64,000 bases of DNA from Pterois miles (Eukaryota; Chordata; Actinopteri; Perciformes; Scorpaenidae), in assembly GCA_947000775.1 (NCBI GenBank), contig CAMQGK010000140.1:1202501-1266500 (forward strand), read 5' to 3'. Each line of letters begins with the position of its first letter. The first letter of the stretch is position 1. The position numbers were made by a program, and so were the translations under genes. This document shows, in pieces, positions 34,173-47,455 of the stretch. The notes under the pieces were generated by a model, which was not told the origin of the DNA, did not search any database, and worked only from the letters and a program-made list of their open reading frames with translations.

Positions 34173-35360
34173 TTCAAAACATTGATAACTTAGAAAAGTG
34201 TCATGGTAAATAAGTCATTTTTGGTCATGAATTAGATGTTTCTGAACAATGAACAGCAATAAATCATAGCGCATAGAACCTGGTGTTAAAACATCTTTAA
34301 CTGTGTTGCATGCATGTAAAAAAAACTCAAAATGATTATTAATTAAAAGCATTAGAAGTGGAAAAAGAGAGGCGTCAATGCATAACCCCCATACACTGTG
34401 TATTTCAGAGGTGCTACTGTACACTAATTCAGTGTTTCTTGAGTGGCATCCTCCTCCACACAAGATAATACACATTAGCCTACTCTCTCATCTGTAACAA
34501 ATAAGCAGAGTTATGCAAGTGTTATTTTATGTCACTATAATAAGACCTTCATTTCCCCACTTCATTTATGGGAAGTGAAACTGTCAAGGTGCAGTTCCAT
34601 CAGACGCAGCAGGACTTTCGTATGTTGGTCATTTTGTGTAAAATATTAATGCTCATTCTTTTGTAAAACGGGTCAAAGCTTTCAGATCCTGAAATTACTG
34701 TCAGAAGTTTTAGAGGTCAAGGACTTTCTTTACAAACACCAGAGCAGTACGAGGTTATTCGTCACATGGATGTTCTTTTCCTTTTAACCCAAATTGGAAG
34801 TCCTAAGTGTTGCTACCTTTCCCTCTGATTTAGCACTAATGTAAATGTTGTAAGAGTATTGCATCTGTCCAATCCATATAAGGTTGTCCAGAGAAAAGCA
34901 AACAGCAAAGTAATGGTAAACAGGAAATAGTTCAATAGGTCCATTAAGCATGAGATGATTCATTAATGACCCAAATTTACACAGAAAACACACTGTTCTC
35001 ACAATATTGCAAGGAAGCAGCAAATTTGTGGGAAAAAATATAGAAACCCACGGAAACTGATTATGCTGAAAAGACTCACCTTTGCTTTGATTTGTGTCAT
35101 TTGTGTTCTGGCGATCACTTTGTGACAGAGTAGCCTGTAAAAATGCTTTGTAAATGCCTTTATAAATGACTTTGCCTTTGACTTTGCTTCACATGCAACG
35201 TATTTCACCTCATGTCAATTTAAGCTAAATCAGACTGGTAGTCAGCTGCTTAATTTATCACTTTCACATTTCCGCTCGTCTCCTGCTGCCTAAATATGTT
35301 GAATGAAAAACCATTCAGCTTAGTAGGTTTGCTGTTTCTCCTTAACCATGCACGTCAAAT
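34173..35360. other. Upstream flank, nothing recognised
   Basis: AT-rich sequence without a recognised feature. Confidence 0.5.
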
Positions 35361-36121
35361 CACTGGTGGACGTGGGGGGGTTGGAGGGTAGCTAAAGAGC
35401 CCTCTGGTGTGCCCTTCCAATAGAGAAAATGTGGTAAAATGTCCTAATCTAGGGTGCCCTTCAAGTGGAGAAAGCAAGGTAAAGTGCCCATTAGGGTGCG
35501 TTTCCAATGGACAAAACATGATAAAGTGCCCTCTAGAGTGCCCTTCCAATGGACAAAACATGATAAAGTGCCCTCTAGAGTGCCCTTCCAATGGACAAAA
35601 CATGATAAAGTGCCCTCTTAGATGCCGTTATGGTTGATAAAACATGATAAAGTGCCCTCTAGTGTGCCCTTCCAGTAGATAAAACATGATGAAGTGCCCT
35701 CTAGTGTGCCCTTCAACTCGAGAAAATGTGATAAAGTGCCCTCTAGGGTGCCTTTCCAGTGGAGAAAACATGATAAAGTGCCCTCTAGGGTGCCTTTCCA
35801 GTGGAGAAAACATGATAAAGTACCCGCTAGGGTGCATTTGAATACCCCTGTGGATGATAAAACATGATGAATTGCCCTCTGGGGTGCCCTTCAAATGGAG
35901 AAAATGTGATAAAGTGCCCTAGTCTAGGATGCTTTCAGAGGAGAAAGGGAGATGCAGTGCACTAATGAGTGCCCTTAAATGTAGAAAATGTGAAGCAGTG
36001 CGATACAAGCTGCCTAACATGTGAGAAAAGTTTCCTCTGAGTGCTGGTGCCCCACTTCATGCAGCTGGTGCACCCTTTATTTTTTCACCCCTACCCCTCA
36101 GACAGCTTGAATCTGCCACTG
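35361..36121. mobile_element. hAT-like element filled by a minisatellite
   Basis: The left end is CACTGGTGGACGTGG and the right end, reversed, is CAGTGGCAGATTC, a degenerate hAT-type terminal pair. The flanking octamers CGTCAAAT (35353-35360) and CTTTAAAT (36122-36129) agree at 6 of 8 positions. Nearly the whole interior is the 42-bp array listed separately. The element assignment is inferred from the ends; the array itself is certain. Confidence 0.5.
35395..36028 (+). repeat. 42-bp minisatellite, about 15 units, open in both strands
   Basis: The unit is AAGTGCCCTCTAGRGTGCCC followed by TTCCAATGGACAAAACATGAT and an A. Middle units are nearly identical and the outer units diverge, as is usual for arrays that expand from the centre. 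One later unit (about 35823-35873) carries roughly 10 extra bases. Because 42 is divisible by 3, each strand stays open over several units. On the plus strand the repeated peptide contains CPLECPSNGQNMIK (35407-35637). I see no start context or splice site supporting expression. Confidence 0.9.
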
Positions 36122-39100
36122 CTTTAAATAATTTATATTATATTGTTCATCATAAGCAGAAAAATTGTGGGGACAAACAATGGGGATGATGATATGACAG
36201 GGTTTGGTGGAATACAATTCTGGGTCAACGAAACATATAATGGCTCCAGATGCAACATCCACACTCTCCAGACACAGCAAGTGGCTTCATATGGCCTCAA
36301 ACTATCACACTGACCAGCACCATACAAAAGACCCCATTCTTGTCTGGGGATATTTTAATGCTGGGTCTCACTGACCTCCAGTAAATTTTATTTGCTGCCC
36401 TACCAGATCATATTTCTGTATGTTCTTTCAGAGAGCTCAGCATGCCTAAGGTGAGCAAAGCTGAACTGTACACGTAACCTGAATCTAACTTGACAAAATG
36501 CAAGACTCGGAAATATCTCCTGCTGTAGCATCAACTGAATTAAAATGTGCAAATAAACTAAAATGTGTGACAGTTCCAGAATAACAACAATTACATGCAG
36601 AAGAATGCTTTGCAGAATTTGCACTTCTCTTTACCCAAGCAGTTTGGTATCAAAGCTTGTGTGAATAAATTGTGTGCGAGGCCGTGGCAGGCTCGCCACA
36701 AAGGGCTGTTCAATGGTGAACCTTTGCTAACCTTTTCTAGCCACTGACCTTCAATAATGAGACTATGTTGTCTCTTGTTCCTTTGGACAATCGGCCATTG
36801 AAACAACTGCCATTCACGGAGTCCGCTCCACCCTCTGCCTGACCCTTTTCCATACTAGTAATTAGCTGCTGTTGCATTTCCACCAGATACAAACTAACCA
36901 CATGCAATATTTACTATGCATACACAGATGTATGACATTTTATTAAATTATATATTATTTGTTATGCAATTTCCATGTCAGGAACATTGGGTGTACTGGG
37001 AACATAAATAATCCAAATTAAGCAAATTATTTTCACATGTTTTGACTTTGACATGAAATTATAGCAGATTTGAGGGGATACAGTGTTCTTTCTGAGTGAT
37101 GCAAACCAATTACAAAACCTGTATTTTTAGCCTTTATTAGAAAATGTTATTTCAACTCATGTCCTCACCGCCCCCTCATCCCCTCATCCTCCCATTCCAC
37201 TCCTGAATAAACCCTCCTCTTCATCATCCTCTCATTCCCCCCGACCTTCTACTTATGTTGCACATGAGAAATGAGAGGGGGATGGGAGGGAAGATGAATG
37301 AAACAGGGAGTGGGGAATGAAAGGGAGAGGGGGGGAAGAAGAGAGCAAGATTGGGAAAAATGCCCTTTGACTGGATTTAAAAGTCTGTGGCATTTCATTT
37401 TCAGAGAGAGAGGAGCTTCATCTCCTTCAGATCCTTTAAGGGCCAACCTAATTGATTAATGTTTCCATCTCATTGAGAAGAGGAGGGGGGCCATTTGAAG
37501 CTCAACTGGAGCCTTTCACATTCCCAAGTCTTAAAACAGAACAGCCAGAGAGAGAGAGATGATGACAGAATGAAAGACAGAGTGATGAAACAAAAGTCTG
37601 AAATTCCAGCGGATGAGTGAAATATGTTGAAGGTCAAAATTGTTTCAATAATACACTGAACGTGGAGGAACGGAGACGTGTCTTACCCGCTACTACGAGA
37701 TCTCCCTGTAATGAAATAATGTACAGGGTTTTAGCTACGAGGTATTCAGTTTTCAAAGAGGCTGTTTAGGTTTCTGCACCTGTCACAGGGAGCTGGCAGC
37801 AGCCACTTTATGTGATTGGGAAATCTAATGTAAGAAAATCCATTGAAAGTGAAGTCAAAGAGGAGGGAGGGGGCATGCTAGTGACATTAAATCTGTTGTC
37901 GAAAGGGAAAATATATATTTATATCTGTGCTTACAACAGGTGACGCTTTTCCCTTATAAGAATTTGCTTTTCAATTCATGACACATGATACATAAGGTCT
38001 TACACTAATTTCAAGCTTTGCATGATAAGACACCAGGTCACCAGAACACAAAGCTGATCATGGCTGGATAGAAGTAACGGGCATTAATGAGAGGGGAAAC
38101 TCACAACATTAGCATGCTCGGGTGCAAGCTAATCAGTCCGGCGTGATTAGAAATCCCCCAAATCACTTACGGAAAACGCTCCGTGATTACTTGCCCTTTG
38201 CATGTTTTTGACAGCGACATGGAAATATTTATGTATCGAAGAGACTTTGGGCATTTTCCAATCGCATAACAAAACCAACCAGTGGAGAGAAGCCAAAACA
38301 GCGGTGACCTTTACCCAACATGGGATACTAAATATGAAAGGTCAGCTTGCACGGTGGGGGGAGGGGTGGCACTGAAGTCTAGCACAGAGCAGCTACAGAC
38401 AAAATACTGTAATATCTATCAGGCAGATCCCCACGCTGCCTTCAGAGGTCATTTGAATGTGAGGGGTGTCGAGGCAAGAGGGAAGAAAAGATACATGGTT
38501 CAATCTCTCCTTGTATCCTTCTGCTGCTCTTGAATTTGAGACGCGCTGCTCTGCAGTATATTGGCTGCTTTTTCTTTTAAACCTTATTAATCTTGCTGCT
38601 CTTAAAGCCAGCGTTAACATCTGCTCCACTTCCTGACTCAAAAATACAGTAATTTGATATCATTTTTGATTATTTGTCATCTCAAAATTAGGAAACTCCT
38701 AAATAACAGTAATGCAAATTATTTCTTTTCACTATAATTAAGGCTTTGTTTTATGATTCAAATGTGTTTCGAAACTGGAGACGACTATTTAGATGCCAAT
38801 CACTCAAAAACAGAAAGCGTTCACCAACAAAACAAAATAATTACCTCCCATGCATTTAGTTGTTCTCTCAGAATTAATTACTGTACAATATGTTGGACAA
38901 ATAATTTGCAATTCAGTATCTGACTTTAATGTTAATACCATATCTTTAAGTGAAAATCAACCCCTTTGGCTACTGTATCATATTCATTCCTTCATTTTCT
39001 AACATAACATACAGAGCGGGAGATATGTATTTGCTGTCTACAAGAGAAAAGATTGCCTACCAGCTTGGACTGAGTTGAACATTGGTATATTTGATTAGAT

Positions 39101-39284
39101 TGCTTTTAAATTAAGTTTGACCTTAAAAACGAGATAGTCTTTGATTTTACTGTATTTGAGCTTGGTATTCAGACTCATATCGCATAACCCAAAATCAACA
39201 AACTTAATTCAAATATTTCAACTTGTTCTCACAACGGTTTGTATGATATCGTGTGAAAAAGTTATTCCTCCATTTTCTTTTGTT
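36122..39284. other. Upstream flank, mostly unrecognised
   Basis: It holds a C-rich and G-rich patch near 37165-37345 and an enhancer candidate at 38040-38290. I see no coding signal. Confidence 0.5.
38040..38290. promoter_or_regulatory. Candidate conserved element with paired homeodomain sites
   Basis: A unique-looking stretch with GCATTAATGAGAG, GCAAGCTAATCAGTC, GTGATTAGAAATC and CCGTGATTACTTG, that is, several TAATC/GATTA cores of the OTX/PITX type, followed by TTTGCATG. The motifs are seen; conservation and function are guesses. Confidence 0.25.
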
Positions 39285-39570
39285 TTCCTACGAATGTCCA
39301 GTAACACCTGTCAATTTCCACTCTTTATGTGCATATGGTCTTTTCAAAATAAACTTTAATCTTCACAGGAATCAACTTCCTTAGTTTAGGCAACAAAACT
39401 ACTTAGGTTTAGGAAAAGATCATTGTTTAGCTTCACACAACACTGGATGTGTTTCCGAAGAATGTCCAGCAGCATGTGACGCACATGTCAATTTCAGCTC
39501 CAATATTTTCAAAATAAACTTACATTTAGGCAACAAAACTACTTGGTTAGGTTTAGGAAAAGATTGTGGT
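39285..39570 (-). repeat. Dispersed GTTTTGTTGCC-type repeat, copy 3 (two tandem units)
   Basis: Two units carry the same order: GAATGTCCAG, TGTCAATTTC, TTTTCAAAATAAACTT, TTAGGCAACAAAACTACTT, GGTTTAGGAAAAGAT. The unit starts are near 39291 and 39460. The core is the reverse complement of the copies at 5.0, 12.9 and 47.4 kb. Confidence 0.7.
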
Positions 39571-40386
39571 TTAAAATAACTCCAGAAGTGGTGTTATTTA
39601 AGTACGTAAGTTACCTGTCAAATAAATCAGTGTTGAATTCTGGTTTCACATGGGACACAAACGCTGGCCTCCTGGGCCGAAAGTCCGGTATTTTTGGACC
39701 CATTCATCCACCCGGACTTCCTCCCGATGCGGCATATGGGCATGTCACTCTTTATATTTCCTGGTTCACAGTTACGTTAATTACACACAAATTGATTTTG
39801 TAAGATATACACAAATTATAGTACATTACTTTTTGTAGGTATAGCTACAAACAGTATGAGAGACCAGCCTGAACATGTACAAGCTTGAAAAGAGAGATAT
39901 TGTTGTTGATACAGATACTGATTCACTGCATCACAGTCACGCCATTTTAACTACAGTTCATATACCTGCATTGCATTCTGAAATATACATAATATAATAA
40001 ATGGCTTACCACAGCCATTTCATATTAATATTCTATTGACTAACCAATAACGTTATCAATCAATGGCAATGGTATGACCTGTGTAAGTGGTTTTCATCAT
40101 TCATTTAACATTAATATCCTATTGACAATCATTTTAATATACTAATGACATTGGTAAGAAATGTCTGATATCCAATATCAATGTCCTCTCTGTGGTTGTG
40201 CAGCTATTGTGAAAAGTGTTTTGAGTTATATGGGTGCAAGGAAGCCTCTGCATGGCACTAAACACTTAAAGCTAAATACACAGCTCCAAATAAGAGCTGA
40301 ATTGAAAAGGTGTGATGTTTCAAAATCAAATTATAGATGACTGGCAAATATTACACCAGACGTATTGTAAATAAACCTTTGATGCA
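39571..40386. other. Upstream flank, nothing recognised
   Basis: AT-rich sequence between a dispersed repeat and a retrotransposon remnant. Confidence 0.5.
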
Positions 40387-42600
<2,214 letters not shown>

Positions 42601-42612
42601 TGATATATTCAT

Positions 42613-42974
42613 CCATCCATCGTCAACCGCTTATCCCGTTCGGGGTCGCGGGGGGCTGGAGCCGATCCCAGCTGGCATTGGGCGAAGGCGGGGTTCACCC
42701 TGGACAGCTCGCCAGTCCATCGCAGGGCACATAGAGACAGACAACATATAGACAGACAATCATTCACGCTCACATTCACACCTACGGGACAATTTAGAGT
42801 CATCAATTAACCTAAACAGCATGTCTTTGGACTGTGGGAGGAAGCCGGAGTACCCGGAGAAAACCCACGCTTACACGGGGAGGACATGCAAACTCCACAC
42901 AGAAGAGCCCCAAGCCGGAATCGAACCTCTTGCTGTGAGGCGAGAATGCTAACCACTGCACCACCGTGCAGCCC
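42613..42974 (-). mobile_element. Full-length V-SINE-like SINE with an intact B box
   Basis: A perfect 12-bp target-site duplication TGATATATTCAT lies at 42601-42612 and 42975-42986. On the minus strand the head GGGCTGCACGGTGGTGCAGT and the B box GGTTCGATTCC are intact, followed by the central domain and the (GGAT)n tail (only about 2.5 units). It closely matches the copy at 13641-14022 apart from a short deletion before the B box. It is the best-preserved copy here. Confidence 0.9.
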
Positions 42975-43186
42975 TGATATATTCATATGTTAGCCTAAAA
43001 CATGAACTATAGTGTAACACAAGTTCTGCTAACATCAACTTCCTTTCTCTCAACCTACCGTTCCTCTCACTATTCCAACAAGGGAGGAAATCTTAATCTT
43101 AATTAATTTTTACAAGTCCAATTAACTGCCTGATCCCCGCCATCATCAAACTCTATCTAAAATCAGAGCAGGTTATGTTGCTGACA

Positions 43187-43600
43187 GGGTTGTCAAAGTT
43201 AATGTGCTAATAACACGTTAACGCAAATTTGTTTTAACAGCACTAATTTCTTTAATGCAGTATTGCATTTATGCTAAATTTTGGCAAGAAAAAACTTGTA
43301 TGGCCATTTTCAAAGGGGTCCCTTGACCTCTGACCTCAAAATATGTGAATGAAAATGGGTTCTATGGGTACCCATGAATCTCCCCTTTACAGACTAATAT
43401 GCTAATATTATGATAATCACATGCAGTTTGGGGCAAATCATAGTCGAGTCAACACACTGACACACTGACAGCTTGTTATTGTTTTGTGTTAATTGATTTC
43501 CAATAATAGATACATACACAGGTTTGCATAAAACAGCATATTTGCCTCCCATTTTGATAAGAGTAAGTAAGGTACATTTTTAACAACTTGCTGACTGATG
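43187..43600 (+). mobile_element. GGGCTGTCAA-family element, copy 3 (left end kept)
   Basis: The left terminus reads GGGTTGTCAAAGTTAATGTG then ACACGTTAACGC and TTTCTTTAATGC. The core then follows as in the other copies (GGCCATTTTCAAAGGGGTCC, TGACCTCTGACCTC, TTATGATAATCACATGCAG). It is truncated after GGTACATTTTTAACA, lacking the TTGACAGCCC end. Confidence 0.8.
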
Positions 43601-45369
43601 TGCGTATGGGTACATAGTCAGGCTCTCACTCAGGATGGAGTCATAGCAAAAAATGTTTTCTATCTGAAAAGAAGTCCCTCTTTCAGAAGTTGATTCAGCT
43701 TATAAACCACATCAGAGAGAGGTAAACAGTCCCATCCTCCACTCTTGGGTCTATGAATCTGAGTGAATGCCTTTGGGTTATGTAATGCCGGGGCAACATT
43801 CCAACAACTCATCCAGAAGCATCCACTATGACAGGTTTATCTTGACTATATAACACAGTTTACTCCTATAGGGAAGGTGTTTTTGGAAGCCAAATTTTTA
43901 CAAATTATTCTACAGACATTCAATGTTTCCCTGTAGTTGTGTGAATGATAAATGAACAAGCAGCCATCAAACCCTACTGTCATAAAAGGACTTTCCTGCA
44001 TTAATTATGAAAATCTGAAATAAAGAATATCTTCATTTCTTTTTCTCTCTGCATCTCACTTGTGACAGGCAACATTTGCAACTAACACTGCACTGCATCA
44101 CATGAATTGTGGTTTTAAAAAAAAGGGATTCGTGGCGACACCATCCACTTTAGAGAATCTAATCTCATGTGCGATAATCAAGGATACTTTCTCACACTCT
44201 CTCAAGCAATTTCCATCAGCACAAAAGATGTATCTTAGATTTTTCGATAAGTGGGAAAGAGGAGAGGATCTACAGATTTATACCATCTTGTAAAGTTACA
44301 TAAGCCACTCTAGGCTCATGACATACTTAAATAAGCAAAGGTTATGTAACACCTCTATAACCGCACTTTACCACTGAGCAGCAAAGCAAATTAAGTAGGT
44401 GCACAGGAATTTACAAGTGAAGCAAAACATTGTACCAGATTCCTGTTTTTGTTCTCTGTGTGCATTAAGCCATGTTTTCACATAAAAAAAAATAAAGGTA
44501 CAGCTGTAAAGTATTTCCTCCACCGCTGGTGACTCACAGGAAGTTAAAGGGAAAAGTGAAAAATAAGTTGTAGCTGCACATGCACTGTGTGAGAGAGACA
44601 GACAGTTGCGGCTGCCTGTGTTGTGTACCAATCTATTAAAAGAGAAAGGAGTGTGCTTTTTAAGCGCCAGGAGAAGTTATTTATCACTATTCTGTGTAAC
44701 TGTGTCCTCTTATAAATTCAGAATAGCCGCTGTTATGAGTAAAGCCTTTCATGGTGTCATTAATATTTGACAGAAAACATGGCTTTTTTATCAGACGAAC
44801 ATTTGCACCATTTCTTTTCTCCTCTCTTGATGTGGGCCTTGTGTCACAGCGCATTACAGGCTTTTGCTTTTATCTCGCTTGCCTCTATTACTGCATCAGC
44901 CTCGCACCTCCGCCATGCGTCCCGCTCTCCTCATCTGAGGTCATGAATTAAATTAAAATTGTGTTAAAACACAAAGCATTTAAGCCCTCCTCTTTGATCA
45001 TAAATTCCATCTGCCTCAGTCATCCTCTTCCTCCTCAATCATAAGCGTTTCCTTTACCTCTATTATCACAACATTTACCAGCACACCTCTGTTATTTCAA
45101 ACATCTGCGTCATTATCATTAATTCACGTCTGTCTGTTTTGTGTGTTCACGCTCATACTTCTAGATGGACATGGGGAGCGATATTGAAAACAGATGCAAT
45201 GAAATGAATATCAGTCATATACAGCATGACCTGCTTGGTTTACTGTGGTGTATTCATGATGCCTATAATAGTAATGGATGGATCACAGACCGGTACCAAG
45301 GGATGTTGGGGTTTTCATTAACTATGAGCCACTCTTACACACTTTTACATACACACTATACACAGTTTT
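43601..45369. other. Upstream flank, mostly unrecognised
   Basis: Unique-looking sequence with one enhancer candidate (44690-45140). No gene. Confidence 0.5.
44690..45140. promoter_or_regulatory. Candidate conserved non-coding element
   Basis: A long stretch without simple or dispersed repeats, with a run of TAAT/ATTA cores (TGTCATTAATATTTGAC, GGTCATGAATTAAATTAAAAT, TCATTATCATTAATTCACG). Such stretches upstream of developmental genes are often enhancers. No comparison is available here. Confidence 0.22.
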
Positions 45370-45930
45370 AGGGCTGAAATGATTTGTTGATGATGTGAAT
45401 AGTCAATCAAATAAAAAAAACATGGTATATGGTGAAAGCCAATTACATATTTCAGTAATTTTCTAAGCAAAAATGACAAATATTTTCTGTATTACCTTTA
45501 TTAAATGTATGTATTTGTATTATTACTAGTTTGGACTGATGGTTGAATAAAACTAAAAATGAAGCATGAAGTAATACAAAATGTAAAGCATATTTTGTGT
45601 TTCATTTCTATCTCTTTACTTAAGATTTCATTAAATTTCTTTTTACAAAATGAGCCAAAACACTGAGAACAAGGTAGATCTTGGATGGATAATAATGGTA
45701 ATAAATATAACACTAAATTTAAATCATACCACTGAAAAGAAAACAGGTTTGAATTGAAACACTATTGCTAAGCATATTTACAAGATATTTTAGTCACACT
45801 GATCTATAGAGAATGGGAAACACAACACTGAATGGAAAATGCTATTGACTCTTCCAACTCTTAAAGAATTCATTAAACAGTAGACAAAAAAGAGAAAATA
45901 ATGAGCAGATTAATTGATAGTTGCAGTCTT
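45370..45930 (+). mobile_element. Decayed MITE with AGGGCTGAAATGATT ends
   Basis: The left end is AGGGCTGAAATGATTTGTTG. The right end, reversed, reads AAGACTGCAACTATCAATTA, so the ends form an imperfect inverted repeat (GGGCTGMAAC/TATYRATTA type) known to me from fish MITEs. The interior is AT-rich and decayed. It is related to the fragment at 10676-10965. Confidence 0.6.
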
Positions 45931-46989
45931 AATATATATAAATAACTCGCACTATGGATGCCAAAGATGCCCCATATCCTCTATTCTGCTCATTACAGTC
46001 ACAGTATGGGAAACATCTATGTAATGTAATGTAGTGTAATATTTTGGACATAATCTGCCTCTCAATTATATCAACATTATACCATATTATTGATACAATA
46101 GACTGTATTAAATGGGCCTTTATAATGGTTGTATGTTCATTAATGCTTTTATTGCAACAGGCTACATATCTACTACAAGTGCAAAATGTGTAATGATAGC
46201 ATTAATCAACAAAGACACATTAATAGTGAAGTACCTCACATGTCTCTTATGTTTTTGTGTAAATGTAATAATAATTTTGTATGTAATTATAAAACGTGCT
46301 CATGGCACTGGTTTGAAATGCAAACAGAAAGCTATACAGTTTTTGTGCATAATGAAATTCCCAGATTTAGTTTGAGAGAGATTGTGACACCTTAATCTGT
46401 GCAGGAAACGATCATCTTTGCAGTGATTAACCAATTCATAATGCTGTGATGTTTAAACTATAGTTAGTGTGTTAAATTATACAGTCAAAGATAGCACAGG
46501 GATAGTTAAAGCCTGTTTTTGCTGATGATTTGACTTTATACAACAAAATGACAGTGTTGTAAAGGAAGAGTTTGTTGTGCGGTGAAACCTAATTAAAAAG
46601 GTGTTCGGTTACATTTGTGGTGGATATAGATTCATGAGTCAACTCCTTTCTGCCACCAGCAGTTGGTTTCAGTTGAACATTTCAGTATTTGTAATGCGTC
46701 TGCCTCTTCAGCTACATCAACTGTTTTACTATTTCAGCTATGCCAAATGTCTCAACAGCTAAATTTCAGCTGTGAACACACGTACTGTATATTTTCTTAA
46801 GAAAATAATGTAGTATATATACAGCGACCGTCCCTGAAAGTTACGTGGTAAACAAGATGCCATCACTAGGCTAGGCTACAAGTACGTTTGAATGCAAGGT
46901 GTCTTAAGAAGTGTACACTTCTTTTATCTTTACTTTCTTTGTAGCGTTACTTTTGATATCTATGAGTTTGAGAGGAACCTGCGCAGTTC
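45931..46989. other. Upstream flank, nothing recognised
   Basis: AT-rich sequence with no recognised feature. Confidence 0.5.
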
Positions 46990-47055
46990 TCAACTTAGCT
47001 AACATTAGCTAAGTTAACATAGCTTAACTGGCATAGCTTAGCTAGCATAGCTAAT
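46990..47055. repeat. Degenerate TAGCTTA/TAGCTAA array
   Basis: About nine variants of (CT)TAGCTAA and CATAGCTTA in 65 bp (CTTAGCTAACATTAGCTAAG, then TAACATAGCTTAACTGGC, and so on). The motif AGCT is self-complementary, so the array can fold on itself. Confidence 0.75.
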
Positions 47056-47334
47056 GGTTTTAGTGGGCTAAGGCACTGTCTAGACTTCAGGGGCTGCAAT
47101 GGTCTCGCAGAATAAATTAACTGAATTAACAAACTGTGACGTTATTGTGTGATATAATGTTAGTTGCTCTAAGTAGAGCAACCAAATGAACGCAAAGTAA
47201 ACGTCAATCGGTCGGCATCACAAACAGAACACAAACGAAGTGTCTGCTAACTGTTAACTGGTGACTCTCAGCCGAATGTGTCAGCTGTGTGCTCGTAAAA
47301 GCTTTTGTCATTGTCATTTATTTACAATAACCAC

Positions 47335-47455
47335 TGGTTACGATGTTAGGGTTGTTGCGGTTGTTATGTTACGTTCTTACGTTGTTATGTTAACGCAAAC
47401 CATGGTGTTTTTTTCCAAAACAAGTAGTTTTGTTGCCTAAACCTAACAACATTAA
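47335..47455 (+). repeat. Dispersed GTTTTGTTGCCTAAACC repeat, copy 4
   Basis: TTATGTTAACGCAAACCATG, then CCAAAACAAGTAGTTTTGTTGCCTAAACC read in two parts, matches the other copies in order. The start is not defined. Confidence 0.6.

Noticed and set aside
35395..36028. Regular array resembling a CRISPR
   Set aside because: Units are directly adjacent, with no unique spacers, and the host is a eukaryote. It is a minisatellite.
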